Positions 6,606 through 15,202 of a stretch of 32,683 bases of DNA are shown here, one piece after another. Below the pieces are notes generated by a model. It had not been told where the DNA came from. It saw only the letters and a list, made by a program, of their open reading frames with translations, and did no database searches. The DNA comes from an uncultured Eubacteriales bacterium. Lineage in GTDB: Bacteria; Bacillota; Clostridia; Lachnospirales; Lachnospiraceae. Within the stretch, counting starts at the first letter, position 1; each line of letters opens with the position of its first letter. Where the stretch lies: assembly GCA_900314845.1 (NCBI GenBank), contig OMWV01000027.1, positions 1-32,683 of the forward strand. Direction: 5' to 3'. Made by a program: the position numbers and the translations under genes.

Positions 6606-7199
6606 TTACTTGGAGTACAACTCGACGATAAGCACCTCGTTAACAGGTACATCGATCTGCTCACGAAGAGGATATGCCTTTACCTCTCCCTTAAAGTTGT
6701 CCTGATCTGCCTCAAGCCATTCGGAAACTGCTCTTGATCCTGCAGCTTCGAGAACGTCCTTGATTCTCTGAGAAGACTTGTACTTCTCCTTTACTTCGAT
6801 CACATCGCCGGGCTTTACCTGATAGGAAGGAATGTTGACAAGCTTGCCGTTCACGGTAAAGAACTTGTGGCCAACCATCTGCCTTGCTTCCTTACGTGTC
6901 CTGGCAAATCCAAGTCTGAATACGACATTGTCAAGTCTGCACTCGAGCATCTTCATCAGGTTCTCACCTGTCTGGCCCTTCATCTGGCTTGCCTTTGCGA
7001 AGTAGTTTCTGAAAGGCTTCTCCAGAACGCCATAGATAAACTTTGCCTTCTGCTTCTCTGTCAGCTGAAGACCGTATTCTGATTTCTTCCTGCCAGTCCT
7101 TGCAGGCTGTCTTTTTGATTTCTTATCTGTTCCGAGATTAGCCGGCTCAAGTCCCAGGCTCCTGCATCTCTTTATAACTGGTACCATATCTCTTGCCAT
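6606..7199 (-). CDS. rpsD: 30S ribosomal protein S4
   Basis: S4 is a primary 16S rRNA binder that nucleates 30S assembly and, in many bacteria, represses its own operon. The protein has 197 residues, with an S4 RNA-binding domain from [20 protein letters not shown] through [20 protein letters not shown]. The N-terminus has only one cysteine, so this is the zinc-free form of S4. The ATG at 7199 has a usable AGGAGG site, and the 17-base gap from rpsK suggests co-translation within the alpha operon. Unlike in Bacillus subtilis, where rpsD stands alone, here it lies in the operon between rpsK and rpoA. Confidence 0.96.
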   Translation of the reverse strand: MARDMVPVIKRCRSLGLEPANLGTDKKSKRQPARTGRKKSEYGLQLTEKQKAKFIYGVLEKPFRNYFAKASQMKGQTGENLMKMLECRLDNVVFRLGFARTRKEARQMVGHKFFTVNGKLVNIPSYQVKPGDVIEVKEKYKSSQRIKDVLEAAGSRAVSEWLEADQDNFKGEVKAYPLREQIDVPVNEVLIVELYSK

Positions 7200-7216
7200 G
7201 TCTTAATAACCTCCTA

Positions 7217-7612
7217 TCAGACTCTTCTGCGCTTGGGCGGGCGGCATCCGTTGTGCGGAACCGGGGATACGTCTCTAATGCTGGTAACATCTATTCCGTT
7301 TGCCTGAAGAGCACGGATAGCAGCTTCACGTCCTGAACCGGGACCCTTTACAAAGACATCTACTGACTTAAGACCGTGGGGGATAGCTGCCTTTGCAGCT
7401 GTCTCTGCAGCCATCTGAGCTGCGTACGGAGTGGACTTACGGGATCCTCTGAATCCAAGTCCGCCGGCACTTGCCCATGAAATAGCATTGCCTTCTGAAT
7501 CAGTGAGAGTAACGATCGTATTATTAAAAGATGACTGAATATGTGCCTGACCGCGATCAACATTTTTTCTGATACGCTTTTTAGCCACTTTTTTTACAGC
7601 TTTCTTAGCCAT
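7217..7612 (-). CDS. rpsK: 30S ribosomal protein S11
   Basis: S11 forms part of the small-subunit platform near the mRNA exit channel. The 131-residue sequence has a lysine-rich start, then [40 protein letters not shown] and the C-terminal [20 protein letters not shown], ending [18 protein letters not shown]. All of these are standard. It lies 21 bases after rpsM and 17 before rpsD. Nothing unusual is visible. Confidence 0.97.
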   Translation of the reverse strand: MAKKAVKKVAKKRIRKNVDRGQAHIQSSFNNTIVTLTDSEGNAISWASAGGLGFRGSRKSTPYAAQMAAETAAKAAIPHGLKSVDVFVKGPGSGREAAIRALQANGIDVTSIRDVSPVPHNGCRPPKRRRV

Positions 7613-7633
7613 TGAACCAATATCCTCCTATCC

Positions 7634-8005
7634 TTACTTCTTCTTGTTTGCAACAGTCTTCCTGGGGCCTTTACGTGTCCTTGCGTTCGTCTTTGTCTTC
7701 TGTCCACGAACAGGAAGTCCCTTCCTGTGACGGATACCCCTGTAGCAGCCGATCTCCTGCAGTCTCTTGATATTCATAGCGACCTCACGGCGGAGCTCGC
7801 CTTCTATGAGGATATTCTCATCCTGGATTGCGCTTGTGATCTTTGCTACTTCCTCATCTGAAAGATCTCTAACTCTGGTGTTGGGATCTACTCCGGCTTT
7901 CTCCAGCAGACGATTTGAAGTTGCTCTGCCAATGCCGTAAACATAAGTAAGGCCGATTTCGATTCGTTTATCTCTTGGTAAGTCGACACCACTGATACGA
8001 GCCAT
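7634..8005 (-). CDS. rpsM: 30S ribosomal protein S13
   Basis: S13 sits in the head of the small subunit and forms bridges to the large subunit; its tail touches the P-site tRNA. A longer frame starts at 8038. The family start [20 protein letters not shown] begins at the ATG at 8005, which lies 7 bases after GGAGGTG, so I use that (123 residues). The helix-two-turn-helix region and the C-terminus [20 protein letters not shown] are typical. This is the first gene of the alpha section, after a 285-base gap with a hairpin 25 bases upstream. That suggests its own regulation or promoter. Confidence 0.96.
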   Translation of the reverse strand: MARISGVDLPRDKRIEIGLTYVYGIGRATSNRLLEKAGVDPNTRVRDLSDEEVAKITSAIQDENILIEGELRREVAMNIKRLQEIGCYRGIRHRKGLPVRGQKTKTNARTRKGPRKTVANKKK

Positions 8006-8290
8006 TAAATTACACCTCCGAATTAATCTGTCAGGCAAGCCTTCCGCCTGGCGGGGGCCCTTCCTGACTAGGGATGCTCATATATATTATAAAATAGGAA
8101 ACTTTCGGCTTGGATGATGACGGTCATCTTCTGCCGACGGTCGTGAAGCTTTCACCTGTTATCAGGGTCCTCTTCACTGCAGCCGCATACGCTGATCTGC
8201 CTCCTTCTGAGGCAAATTTGACTTAAACAAAATAACAGAAACACGCTTTACATGTTATATCTGCACGTTAAAGCGCAACAGCTACAGCCA
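8006..8290 (-). promoter_or_regulatory. Structured gap between rpmJ and rpsM, candidate leader and internal promoter
   Basis: No gene is seen in these 285 bases. On the minus strand there is a TATAAT at 8086-8091 without a recognisable -35 box. A hairpin at 8030-8068 then forms, with GTCAGG pairing to CCTGAC around an inner CCGC/GCGG stem, just before the rpsM ribosome binding site. Farther upstream, CGCTTTA pairs with TAAAGCG, and GTGAA pairs with TTCAC. An AAGGAGG inside a TGCCTC/GAGGCA hairpin precedes a 4-codon frame, ATG CGG CTG CAG then stop. The arrangement suggests a control region for the alpha genes, but no known leader family was recognised. Confidence 0.45.
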
Positions 8291-8404
8291 TCAGCCCTGT
8301 CTCTGTTTATGCTTCGGGTTCTCGCAGATGACTCTGATGACGCCCTTTCTCTTAATGACCTTGCACTTTTCGCACATAGGCTTAACAGATGATCTAACCT
8401 TCAC
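8291..8404 (-). CDS. rpmJ: 50S ribosomal protein L36 (zinc-binding form)
   Basis: The 37-residue reading frame is [20 protein letters not shown] followed by [17 protein letters not shown]. It starts at a GTG (8404) placed 8 bases after AGGAG. Cysteines 11, 14 and 27 and histidine 32 form the C-x2-C-x12-C-x4-H zinc ribbon of the zinc-type L36. This small protein stabilises 23S rRNA in the large subunit. It follows infA as usual. Many bacteria carry a second, zinc-free copy elsewhere, which is not visible here. Confidence 0.96.
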   Translation of the reverse strand: MKVRSSVKPMCEKCKVIKRKGVIRVICENPKHKQRQG

Positions 8405-8533
8405 AACTACCGCTCCTTTCTATTATTCTGATTTTATACGCATTCTGCGAATACATGAAAAAAGATACGTGCCTCACAGAAGCGCGCATCATATTTTATC
8501 ACAAATGACGGAAAAGGTCAAGATATATGACCC

Positions 8534-8752
8534 TTATTTATCACGCCATGTTATCCTTCCTTTTGTAAGATCATAAGGAGAGAGTTCGATCTTTACCTTA
8601 TCTCCAGGCAGGATCTTTATGAAATTCATCCTGAGCTTGCCGCTGATATGGGCAAGAACAATGTGCTTATTCTCAAGTTCTACTTTGAACATGGCATTGG
8701 GAAGTTTCTCAACTACGATTCCCTCGACCTCGATCACATCTGACTTTGACAT
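8534..8752 (-). CDS. infA: Translation initiation factor IF-1
   Basis: IF-1 occupies the ribosomal A site during initiation and assists IF-2 and IF-3. The 72-residue protein is a single S1/OB-fold domain: [58 protein letters not shown] and GRITWRDK. The length is exactly that of the family. The ATG follows GGAGG. The gene lies directly downstream of adk, whereas map, and often a KOW-domain gene, would normally stand between them. The 94-base gap to adk contains competing hairpins that could attenuate expression. Confidence 0.97.
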   Translation of the reverse strand: MSKSDVIEVEGIVVEKLPNAMFKVELENKHIVLAHISGKLRMNFIKILPGDKVKIELSPYDLTKGRITWRDK

Positions 8753-8797
8753 CTATGATTCCTCCACACATATGTGCATGACAGCAAGAAAGCCCGG

Positions 8798-8842
8798 GCA
8801 GGCAGCTTATGCCGCCTGCGCAGACTTTTTAAAACCGCAGGC
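8798..8842 (-). promoter_or_regulatory. Competing hairpins between adk and infA, possible attenuator
   Basis: On the minus strand, GCCTGCG right after the adk stop can pair with CGCAGGC further along. The GCAGGC part of that second segment can instead pair, as GCAGGCGGC, with GCTGCCTGC around an ATAA loop. The two structures exclude one another. The second is followed by CCGGGCTTTCTT, a weak T tract. This is the shape of a terminator/antiterminator switch, but a ligand or protein is unknown. Confidence 0.4.
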
Positions 8843-8846
8843 CTCT

Positions 8847-9491
8847 TCAGGCCCCGATCACATTCTTAATATCAGCAAAAACTTTCTCCATCGTCTGGGT
8901 TCCGTCAACCTCATGGAGAACCCCGGTTCCCTTATAGAAATCTATAAGAGGCTGAGTCTGCTCGTGATACACGTTCAGTCTGTTTTTAACTGTCTCCGGC
9001 TTATCATCGTCCCTGAGGACAAGTTTTCCGCCGCATTTATCGCAAATACCCTCTGTCTTGGGAGGGTTGTACACAACATGGTAAACAGCATTGCAGCCTG
9101 TGCAGGAACGGCGTCCCGACATTCTGCTGATGATGTTCTCATCAGGGACTTCTATGTCGATCGCGTAGTCCAGCTTCTGGCCGATTGCCTTCAGGGCCTC
9201 CTCGAGAGCATTTGCCTGAGGGATCGTCCTGGGAAATCCATCAAGAATATATCCTTTGACGCAGTCATCCTGCTGAATCCTGTCTACAACCAGGTCGCAT
9301 ACAAGCTCATCGGGGACAAGCTCTCCCTTGTCCATGTAACCCTTTGCCTTAGCGCCCAGCTCTGTGCCGTTCTTTATATTCTCTCTGAAAATATCACCGG
9401 TAGATATATGGGGAATGCTGAACATGTCAGCTATCATATCTGCCTGTGTGCCTTTGCCGGCTCCGGGAGCTCCAAGCATAACAATCTTCAT
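8847..9491 (-). CDS. adk: Adenylate kinase (zinc-binding lid)
   Basis: Adk interconverts AMP and ATP with two ADP and keeps adenylate pools balanced. The 214-residue sequence starts with the P-loop GAPGAGKGTQ at residues 7-16, followed by STGDIFRENI and the LDGFPRTIPQA segment. The lid domain carries cysteines 130, 133, 150 and 153, the four-cysteine zinc site of Gram-positive long-form adenylate kinases. It lies 29 bases after secY in the spc cluster, as in most Firmicutes. The unusual point is its downstream neighbour, infA instead of map. Confidence 0.97.
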   Translation of the reverse strand: MKIVMLGAPGAGKGTQADMIADMFSIPHISTGDIFRENIKNGTELGAKAKGYMDKGELVPDELVCDLVVDRIQQDDCVKGYILDGFPRTIPQANALEEALKAIGQKLDYAIDIEVPDENIISRMSGRRSCTGCNAVYHVVYNPPKTEGICDKCGGKLVLRDDDKPETVKNRLNVYHEQTQPLIDFYKGTGVLHEVDGTQTMEKVFADIKNVIGA

Positions 9492-9520
9492 TCTATACCC
9501 CTCCTTGTATCAGGTACCGG

Positions 9521-10855
9521 TCAGTTCCTATTGCTGAGAAGACCGGTAAGATGACGTTCCTCAACTTCTGAGTCAATATGTCTGATCGTCTCAATGATAA
9601 CGCCCACGATAATGATAAGAGATGTTCCGCCGACAGACACATCTGCTCCTGTCAGTCCCGAAAGGACGATAGGCAGAATGGCTACGATCAAAAGACCGAC
9701 CGCTCCTATAAATATCGTTGAGCTGGAAATCTGCTGAAGATACTCCACCGTCTGTTTGCCGGGCCTGTGTCCCGGGATGAAACTGCCCCTCTCCTTCAGT
9801 CTCTCGGAAACCTCCTGGGGATTGAAGGTGATAGAAGTATAGAAATAAGCAAATGCAATAACAAGAAGCGCATAGATGACCGCTCCGACTGTATACTGCA
9901 TCGCGGACGGGTTGAACCAGTTGCTCTGGTTAAGAACCTTCAGTATCTCGCCCGGTATGCCGCCGGGTGATCTGTTCAGGAAGGAGACGACAAGTCCGGG
10001 CATGGACATGAGCGAACTTGCAAAAATAACGGGGATTACGTTTGCCGAATTAATCTTAAAGGGAATATGATCCCCCTGGCTTCCCACAGATCTCCTGCCG
10101 AGCACCTTCGATGAATTCTGGACCGGGATCTTGACGTAGGCGTCCTGCAGCATGACAACAAGCGCTATCATAAGAACGATGATCGCCAGGATCACAAGGA
10201 ATGCAAGTCCCTGCTTTACGATATTCCTGCCCTTCATGAAGGTATCATATAATGTCTTCGTATCCTGCGGCATCCTCTCTATGATATTAAAGAGGAGGAT
10301 GATGGAAATACCATTTCCAATGCCGTGCTTTGTGATCATCTCACCGAGGAACACAAGCACCATGCCGCCTGTCAGAAGCGCGACGATCACAGTGATCATT
10401 GCACCGACACTGTGTGTCTGAAGACTTCCGCTCCTGTAAAATCCTATTCCCATGGCTGCTGCCTGAAGTGCGGCGAGCGCTATGGAGAGATAGAATGTAT
10501 ATTCTCTCATTTTCTCACGGCCGTCCTGATCCTTCTGCATCTCTTCAAGAGAAGGAATGATGATGGTCATGAGCTGCATAATAATGGATGATGTGATATA
10601 AGGCGTAATGCTTAACGCGAATATCGACATCTGACTGAATGAACCGCCCGTCATCATATCAAACAGATCAGCAGCTCCTGCTGACTGATTCTGGAACCAT
10701 GACGCAAATACATCCCTGCTCACGCCGGGCACGGGGACCTGTGCCCCGAGCCTGACTATGATAAGTATCAGAAATGTATAAAAGAGCTTCTGGCGGATGT
10801 CAGGAACCTTAAGCATGTTCCGGACGCTCCATCCGGTCTTGTTGGCACCGGCCAT
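9521..10855 (-). CDS. secY: Protein translocase subunit SecY
   Basis: SecY forms the protein-conducting channel in the cytoplasmic membrane together with SecE and SecG. The 444-residue protein shows the N-terminal amphipathic stretch, then about ten hydrophobic segments. Diagnostic stretches are MSIFALSITPYITSSIIMQL, IIMQLMTIIIPSLEEM, GNGISIILLFNIIERMP and a C-terminal SFIPGHRPGKQTVEYL. The start codon overlaps the rplO stop in a TAATG, so the two are probably translationally coupled. Gene order rplO-secY-adk is standard. Confidence 0.97.
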   Translation of the reverse strand: MAGANKTGWSVRNMLKVPDIRQKLFYTFLILIIVRLGAQVPVPGVSRDVFASWFQNQSAGAADLFDMMTGGSFSQMSIFALSITPYITSSIIMQLMTIIIPSLEEMQKDQDGREKMREYTFYLSIALAALQAAAMGIGFYRSGSLQTHSVGAMITVIVALLTGGMVLVFLGEMITKHGIGNGISIILLFNIIERMPQDTKTLYDTFMKGRNIVKQGLAFLVILAIIVLMIALVVMLQDAYVKIPVQNSSKVLGRRSVGSQGDHIPFKINSANVIPVIFASSLMSMPGLVVSFLNRSPGGIPGEILKVLNQSNWFNPSAMQYTVGAVIYALLVIAFAYFYTSITFNPQEVSERLKERGSFIPGHRPGKQTVEYLQQISSSTIFIGAVGLLIVAILPIVLSGLTGADVSVGGTSLIIIVGVIIETIRHIDSEVEERHLTGLLSNRN

Positions 10856-11295
10856 TATACCACCTCTGCTGTACCACCGAGTGACTGTATCTTCTCAACA
10901 GCAGAAGCGCTGAATTTATTCGCCTGGACATTGAGCTTCTTTGTGAGCTCTCCGCCTCCTAAGATCTTAACGCCGTCGCCTGCTCTTTTTATTGCTCCGG
11001 ACTCGATAAGAGCCTCGATGGTAACTGTGGCGCCGTCTTCAAATCTCTCAAGCTCAGATACATTGATAGCTACGATGTCCTTTGTGTTGATATTTGTGAA
11101 GCCTCTCTTGGGGAGTCTTCTGTATAAAGGCATCTGACCGCCTTCAAAACCCGGTCTGGGTGCTCCGGAACGAGCCTTCTGACCCTTGTGTCCCTTGCCG
11201 GCTGTCTTTCCGTTGCCTGAAGCATGGCCGCGGCCGACTCTGAAATTAGCGCTGTGTGTAGAACCTGCGGCAGGTCTTAACTCAGATAAGTTCAT
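10855..11295 (-). CDS. rplO: 50S ribosomal protein L15
   Basis: L15 is a late assembly protein at the base of the central protuberance. The protein has 146 residues. It opens with [20 protein letters not shown] and continues with the glycine- and lysine-rich [20 protein letters not shown] and [19 protein letters not shown], all typical. The C-terminal globular part ends [18 protein letters not shown]. Both boundaries overlap neighbours by one base as TAATG, with rpmD upstream and secY downstream. This suggests tight stoichiometric coupling across three genes. Confidence 0.97.
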   Translation of the reverse strand: MNLSELRPAAGSTHSANFRVGRGHASGNGKTAGKGHKGQKARSGAPRPGFEGGQMPLYRRLPKRGFTNINTKDIVAINVSELERFEDGATVTIEALIESGAIKRAGDGVKILGGGELTKKLNVQANKFSASAVEKIQSLGGTAEVV

Positions 11296-11480
11296 TACTG
11301 CACCTCCTCTACCTTAACCAGGTGCTGAACCTGATGTATCATTCCTCTTGTTGCCGCGTTATCGGGCAGCACTACAGATTTATAGAGCTTGTGGATCCCC
11401 AGAGCTTCTACAGTTCTCCTGTGCTTGGGGATTGCTCCGATCGTAGACTTTACTAATGTGATCTTTAATTTATCTGCCAT
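11295..11480 (-). CDS. rpmD: 50S ribosomal protein L30
   Basis: L30 is a small large-subunit protein absent from some bacteria. The start ATG at 11480 follows AAGGAGG and gives a 61-residue protein beginning [20 protein letters not shown], with the typical [20 protein letters not shown] and [17 protein letters not shown] longer frame from 11501 would add seven residues but places the start inside the ribosome binding region. The stop overlaps the rplO start as TAATG. It follows rpsE by 13 bases. Confidence 0.96.
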   Translation of the reverse strand: MADKLKITLVKSTIGAIPKHRRTVEALGIHKLYKSVVLPDNAATRGMIHQVQHLVKVEEVQ

Positions 11481-11493
11481 CTCAAAAGCCTCC

Positions 11494-12003
11494 TTACGCA
11501 AGAATCTCAGCTACGGACTTGCCGCGCTTGCGTGCTACTGCTTCAGGTGTCTGAAGAGCCTTGAGTCCATCGAGTGTAGCGAGAACGACATTCTGTTTGT
11601 TGTTTGAACCAAGGGACTTTGTACGGATATTCTTGTAGCCGGCAAGATCAAGCACGGTACGCGCGGGACCGCCTGCGATGATACCGGTACCTTCGGGAGC
11701 CCTCTTGAGAAGGACTGTGGCACCGCCGTAATGTCCGGTGTAATCATGTGTAACACTCTGATTGTCATCAAGGGGAACTGTGATGAGGGACTTGGAAGCA
11801 GCCTCTCTGCCCTTGCGGATCGCCTCAGGGATCTCGGCAGCCTTGCCAAGACCTGCGCCGACATGACCGTTTCCGTCGCCAACAACGACGAGCGCAGCGA
11901 ATCTCATATTACGGCCGCCCTTTACAACCTTTGTTACACGCTTTATGGCAACGACTTTATCATTTAACTCTAACTGGCTTGCATCAACAATATTGCGTTT
12001 CAT
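11494..12003 (-). CDS. rpsE: 30S ribosomal protein S5
   Basis: S5 contributes to decoding accuracy at the mRNA entry channel. The 169-residue protein has the N-terminal double-stranded RNA-binding-like domain ([20 protein letters not shown], then [20 protein letters not shown]). The C-terminal domain contains [20 protein letters not shown] and [20 protein letters not shown]. The loop where spectinomycin resistance mutations occur (VTKVVKGGR) appears wild type. The gap to rplR is 18 bases. Confidence 0.97.
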   Translation of the reverse strand: MKRNIVDASQLELNDKVVAIKRVTKVVKGGRNMRFAALVVVGDGNGHVGAGLGKAAEIPEAIRKGREAASKSLITVPLDDNQSVTHDYTGHYGGATVLLKRAPEGTGIIAGGPARTVLDLAGYKNIRTKSLGSNNKQNVVLATLDGLKALQTPEAVARKRGKSVAEILA

Positions 12004-12021
12004 CTAAACTCCTCCCTGCGC

Positions 12022-12390
12022 TTAGAACTTGAGGCCGGCTTCTCTTGCTGCGTCTGCAAGAGCCTGTACCTTGCCCTGATAGATATATCCGCCTCTGTCG
12101 AAGACTACTTCTGTGATTCCCTTGTCGAGAGCCCTCTTGGCAACAGCACTGCCGACAGCCTGAGCTGCCTCAACGGTATCTGTATGCTCAAGTTCGTCCG
12201 CGATAGCCTTCTCCATAGTTGATGCAGCCGCGAGAGTGACAGCCTTCTCATCATCTATAATCTGAGCGTAGATATGTTTGTTGCTTCTAAACACAGATAA
12301 ACGAGGGCGCTCAGCTGTGCCAGCCAGATGATTACGCAGTCTTCTGTGCTTCTTTATACGAGCAATGCTTCTTGACTTCTTGATAACCAT
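12022..12390 (-). CDS. rplR: 50S ribosomal protein L18
   Basis: L18 binds 5S rRNA together with L5 and L25 or its equivalents in the central protuberance. The 122-residue sequence has a basic N-terminus ([20 protein letters not shown]), then [40 protein letters not shown] and the C-terminal [20 protein letters not shown] followed by AREAGLKF, all standard. It lies 17 bases after rplF and 18 before rpsE. Confidence 0.97.
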   Translation of the reverse strand: MVIKKSRSIARIKKHRRLRNHLAGTAERPRLSVFRSNKHIYAQIIDDEKAVTLAAASTMEKAIADELEHTDTVEAAQAVGSAVAKRALDKGITEVVFDRGGYIYQGKVQALADAAREAGLKF

Positions 12391-12407
12391 TTGTTATTCA
12401 CCCTCCT

Positions 12408-12953
12408 TTATGCCTTCTTACCTGTCTTGCCGACCTTGCGTCTGATGACCTCATCAGCATACTTGATACCCTTGCCCTTGTAAGGCTCCGGTGCTCTCTT
12501 GCTTCTGATCTCAGCAGCGTACTGGCCGACCTTCTCCTTGTCGATACCATTGACCATGATGGTGTTCTGGCCGTCAAGAACTGTCTCTATACCCTCAGGG
12601 TCTTCCATCTCAACAGGATGTGAGTAGCCTAATGACAGCACAAGCTTCTTGCCCTGCTTTGCAGCCCTGTAACCAACGCCGTTGATCTCGAGCTTCTTTG
12701 AATAGCCGTCTGTTACGCCGATCACCATGTTGTTGAGAAGAGATCTTGTAAGACCGTGAAGAGCTTTCATTTTCTTCAGATCATTGGGTCTGCTGACCGT
12801 GAGCTGATTATCTTCTACTTTAATTTCCATCTCGGGAGCCATAAGTCTCTCAATCTGACCCTTGGGACCCTTTACAGTCACTTTATTATTTTCTGCTATA
12901 TCTACAGTAACACCTGCAGGGATAGCGATTGGCATTCTACCTATACGTGACAT
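12408..12953 (-). CDS. rplF: 50S ribosomal protein L6
   Basis: L6 lies near the GTPase-associated centre and the sarcin-ricin loop. The 181-residue protein opens [20 protein letters not shown] and has two similar domains. The second contains [39 protein letters not shown] and the C-terminal [20 protein letters not shown]. The start ATG at 12953 has GGAGG with 7 bases between. Unlike most neighbours, the gap to the upstream gene rpsH is 67 bases and holds a GC-rich palindrome. Confidence 0.97.
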   Translation of the reverse strand: MSRIGRMPIAIPAGVTVDIAENNKVTVKGPKGQIERLMAPEMEIKVEDNQLTVSRPNDLKKMKALHGLTRSLLNNMVIGVTDGYSKKLEINGVGYRAAKQGKKLVLSLGYSHPVEMEDPEGIETVLDGQNTIMVNGIDKEKVGQYAAEIRSKRAPEPYKGKGIKYADEVIRRKVGKTGKKA

Positions 12954-12972
12954 GCCCGTACCTCCTTATTCT

Positions 12973-13008
12973 TGCCCGTCGGCAAAACGCGCGGCGGCAG
13001 CTGCCGCC
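12973..13008 (-). promoter_or_regulatory. GC-rich palindrome and second hairpin between rpsH and rplF
   Basis: A perfect 16-base palindrome, GGCGGCAGCTGCCGCC (12993-13008), is followed on the minus strand by GCGCGTTTTGCC. A small TTGCC-GACG-GGCAA hairpin then lies at 12973-12986, just before the rplF ribosome binding site. It looks like a weak internal terminator or a processing site within the spc genes. There is no long T-run, so full termination is unlikely. Confidence 0.4.
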
Positions 13009-13020
13009 ACCTGTGCGTTA

Positions 13021-13416
13021 TTACCAGATGAAAGCAAGGACTTCTCCGCCGACGTTCTCTTTCCTTGCCTGCTTGTCAGTGATGATTCCTTTGTTTGTAG
13101 ACACAATTGCAATACCAAGACCGCCAAGAACCTTAGGCATATCGGCCGCGCTGGAATATACGCGGAGACCGGGCTTAGAGATTCTCTTGAGTCCGGTGAT
13201 GACCTTGTCATTCTTGTCTACACCGTACTTAAGTGTGATATTTATATTCTGTGCAGGAGCTTCTCCTGTAACCTCAAAATCCTTTATATAACCCTCATCC
13301 TTGAGGATTCCCGCGATAGCGAGCTTCATCTTAGATGCAGGAACATCAACCTTATCATGCTTTGCCATATTCGCGTTGCGAATTCTTGTAAGCATATCTG
13401 CAATGGGATCTGTCAT
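13021..13416 (-). CDS. rpsH: 30S ribosomal protein S8
   Basis: S8 binds helix 21 of 16S rRNA early in assembly and in enteric bacteria represses the spc operon. The 131-residue protein begins [20 protein letters not shown] and ends with the family signature [20 protein letters not shown] followed by [13 protein letters not shown]. The middle part [20 protein letters not shown] is also typical. It follows rpsN by 23 bases. Whether S8 autoregulation exists here cannot be judged from the sequence, but the hairpin region just downstream is a candidate control point. Confidence 0.97.
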   Translation of the reverse strand: MTDPIADMLTRIRNANMAKHDKVDVPASKMKLAIAGILKDEGYIKDFEVTGEAPAQNINITLKYGVDKNDKVITGLKRISKPGLRVYSSAADMPKVLGGLGIAIVSTNKGIITDKQARKENVGGEVLAFIW

Positions 13417-13439
13417 TGTAACCTTCCTCCTTCCAGAAA

Positions 13440-13625
13440 TTACCAGCTTGCCTTCTTGACGCCCGGGATCTCGCCTTTGTATGCAAGCTCACGGAAGCAG
13501 ATCCTGCAGATGCCATACTTACGCAGATATGCGTGAGGACGGCCGCAGATCCTGCAGCGATTGTACTGTCTTGTTGAGAATTTAGGTTTACGCAGCTGCT
13601 TAACCTTCATAGATGTCTTAGCCAT
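13440..13625 (-). CDS. rpsN: 30S ribosomal protein S14 type Z (zinc form)
   Basis: S14 joins the head of the small subunit late in assembly. This 61-residue short form has cysteines 24, 27, 40 and 43 (CRICGRP and CRICFREL), the zinc ribbon that defines type Z S14. Zinc-free paralogues used under zinc starvation are longer and encoded elsewhere. It starts with ATG at 13625, 14 bases after rplE, in the usual rplE-rpsN-rpsH order. Confidence 0.97.
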   Translation of the reverse strand: MAKTSMKVKQLRKPKFSTRQYNRCRICGRPHAYLRKYGICRICFRELAYKGEIPGVKKASW

Positions 13626-13639
13626 GTAACACTACCTCC

Positions 13640-14179
13640 TTACTTTGCAAACGGCATTCCGAAAAGACGGATAAGTTCACGTGCTTCTTCGTCAGTGTTG
13701 GCTGTTGTAACGAATATAACATCCATACCTCTGACCTTATCAACCTTATCATACTCGATCTCAGGGAAAATGAGCTGCTCCTTGATACCAAGGGCATAGT
13801 TTCCTCTGCCATCAAATGAGTTGGGGTTGACACCGCGGAAGTCACGTACTCGGGGCAGTGCCAGGTTAATGAGACGGTCTGCGAAATCATACATCTTGCT
13901 GCCTCGCAGTGTAACCTTGCAGCCGATGTTCATACCCTCTCTGATCTTGAAATTAGCGATTGACTTCTTAGCTTTTGTGATGATCGGCTTCTGACCGGTA
14001 ATGATAGTCATATCGGCAACAGCTGAATCGAGAAGCTTTGAATTCTCCTTTGCTTCGCCGACACCCATATTAACGACGATCTTGGAAAGCTTGGGAACCT
14101 GCATCACATTTTTATATTTGAACTTCTCCGTCATTGCGGGAACGATCTCTGTGTTGTATTTTTCCTGTAATCTGTTCAC
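13640..14179 (-). CDS. rplE: 50S ribosomal protein L5
   Basis: L5 binds 5S rRNA and forms a bridge to the 30S head. The 179-residue protein has the typical [20 protein letters not shown] start. It then has [40 protein letters not shown] and the C-terminal [15 protein letters not shown]. The start codon is GTG at 14179, chosen because it follows GGAGG by 7 bases and because the family N-terminus begins there. It sits 18 bases after rplX. Confidence 0.97.
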   Translation of the reverse strand: MNRLQEKYNTEIVPAMTEKFKYKNVMQVPKLSKIVVNMGVGEAKENSKLLDSAVADMTIITGQKPIITKAKKSIANFKIREGMNIGCKVTLRGSKMYDFADRLINLALPRVRDFRGVNPNSFDGRGNYALGIKEQLIFPEIEYDKVDKVRGMDVIFVTTANTDEEARELIRLFGMPFAK

Positions 14180-14197
14180 AGTTCTTCCTCCTCCCCG

Positions 14198-14524
14198 TTA
14201 GTCAATTACCTTGCCTGTTGCTTTTGCAACACGCTTCTTGGTCTTCTTGCCATTCTCATCTGTCTCTACGACAAATCCGATTCTCGAAACCTTGCCGTCA
14301 GCGAGGTACATTACGTTTGACGCATCCATAGCGCCCTCAACGGTAATGATGCCGCCCTGCTGGTTTGATACAGAAGGCTTTGTGTGCTTTGTGATCATGT
14401 TAAGACCCTCTACACGAACTCTGCCCTTCTTGTGATCAACTTCGATGACCTTGCCGGACTTGCCTTTATCTTTACCGGCGACAACCTGAACCATATCGCC
14501 TTTCTTAATCTTCATAGTCGACAT
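14198..14524 (-). CDS. rplX: 50S ribosomal protein L24
   Basis: L24 is one of the two assembly-initiating proteins of the large subunit and sits at the tunnel exit. The 108-residue protein contains a KOW motif in KIKKGDMVQVVAGKDKGKSG followed by KVIEVDHKKGRVRVEGLNM and TKHTKPSVSNQQGGI. The C-terminus is somewhat extended and lysine rich. The ATG at 14524 has AAGGAGG 8 bases upstream. A second ATG three codons later is less well placed. The gap from rplN is 13 bases. Confidence 0.96.
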   Translation of the reverse strand: MSTMKIKKGDMVQVVAGKDKGKSGKVIEVDHKKGRVRVEGLNMITKHTKPSVSNQQGGIITVEGAMDASNVMYLADGKVSRIGFVVETDENGKKTKKRVAKATGKVID

Positions 14525-14537
14525 AGGTGCTACCTCC

Positions 14538-14906
14538 TTAAAGTACTTCCGGCGCCAGAGAAACGATCTTCATAAACTGTTTCTCACGCAGTTCTTTTGC
14601 TACAGGCCCGAAAATACGTGTTCCCCTGGGATTGTTGTCTGATCCGATGATAACTGCTGCATTCTCGTCAAACCTGATGGAAGAACCATCTTTACGGTGA
14701 GCGCCCTTGACTGTACGTACGACAACTGCCTTTACGACTTCACCCTTCTTGACAACTCCGCCGGGTGTTGCATCTTTGACAGAAGCTACGATCACATCAC
14801 CGATATTTGCATATCTTCTGGTCGAACCGCCCATAACACGGATGCAGAGGAGTTCCTTGGCACCAGTATTATCAGCGACGCGAAGCCTTGTTTCCTGCTG
14901 AATCAT
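14538..14906 (-). CDS. rplN: 50S ribosomal protein L14
   Basis: L14 is at the subunit interface and takes part in an intersubunit bridge. The 122-residue protein begins [20 protein letters not shown] and contains [40 protein letters not shown] and [20 protein letters not shown], all highly conserved. Length is exactly typical. It opens the spc part of the cluster, 15 bases after rpsQ, with no separate promoter visible. Confidence 0.98.
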   Translation of the reverse strand: MIQQETRLRVADNTGAKELLCIRVMGGSTRRYANIGDVIVASVKDATPGGVVKKGEVVKAVVVRTVKGAHRKDGSSIRFDENAAVIIGSDNNPRGTRIFGPVAKELREKQFMKIVSLAPEVL

Positions 14907-14921
14907 GACTTTACCTCCTGA

Positions 14922-15179
14922 TTATTTAGCCCTCTCGATAATCTCTACAAGTCTCCATCTCTTATCCTTGGACAGCGGCCTTGTCTCCATGACCCTTACT
15001 CTGTCGCCGATATTAGCGTCATTGTTCTCGTCATGTGCCTTGAGCTTGTATGTTCTATCTACGATCTTCTTGTAAAGAGGATGTTTTACACGGTCTTCGA
15101 TAGCAACCACGATGGTCTTGTCCATCTTGTTGCTTACTACTTTGCCAACTCTGACTTTTCTAAGATTTCTCTCTTCCAC
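14922..15179 (-). CDS. rpsQ: 30S ribosomal protein S17
   Basis: S17 is a primary 16S rRNA-binding protein with an OB fold. The 85-residue sequence contains [20 protein letters not shown] and [20 protein letters not shown], then [20 protein letters not shown]. The start is a GTG at 15179 with AAAGGAG 8 bases upstream. It is the last gene of the classical S10 section, 23 bases after rpmC. Confidence 0.97.
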   Translation of the reverse strand: MEERNLRKVRVGKVVSNKMDKTIVVAIEDRVKHPLYKKIVDRTYKLKAHDENNDANIGDRVRVMETRPLSKDKRWRLVEIIERAK

Positions 15180-15202
15180 GACAAAATCTCCTTTCCTGCA
15201 GA

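Noticed and set aside
8171-8203. Four-codon leader peptide (ATG CGG CTG CAG stop) after an AAGGAGG
   Set aside because: Too short to support as a gene; mentioned only as part of the rpmJ-rpsM gap.
8619-9554. 311-residue open frame on the plus strand
   Set aside because: It is the mirror of infA and adk, both certain genes; the translated sequence has no family features.
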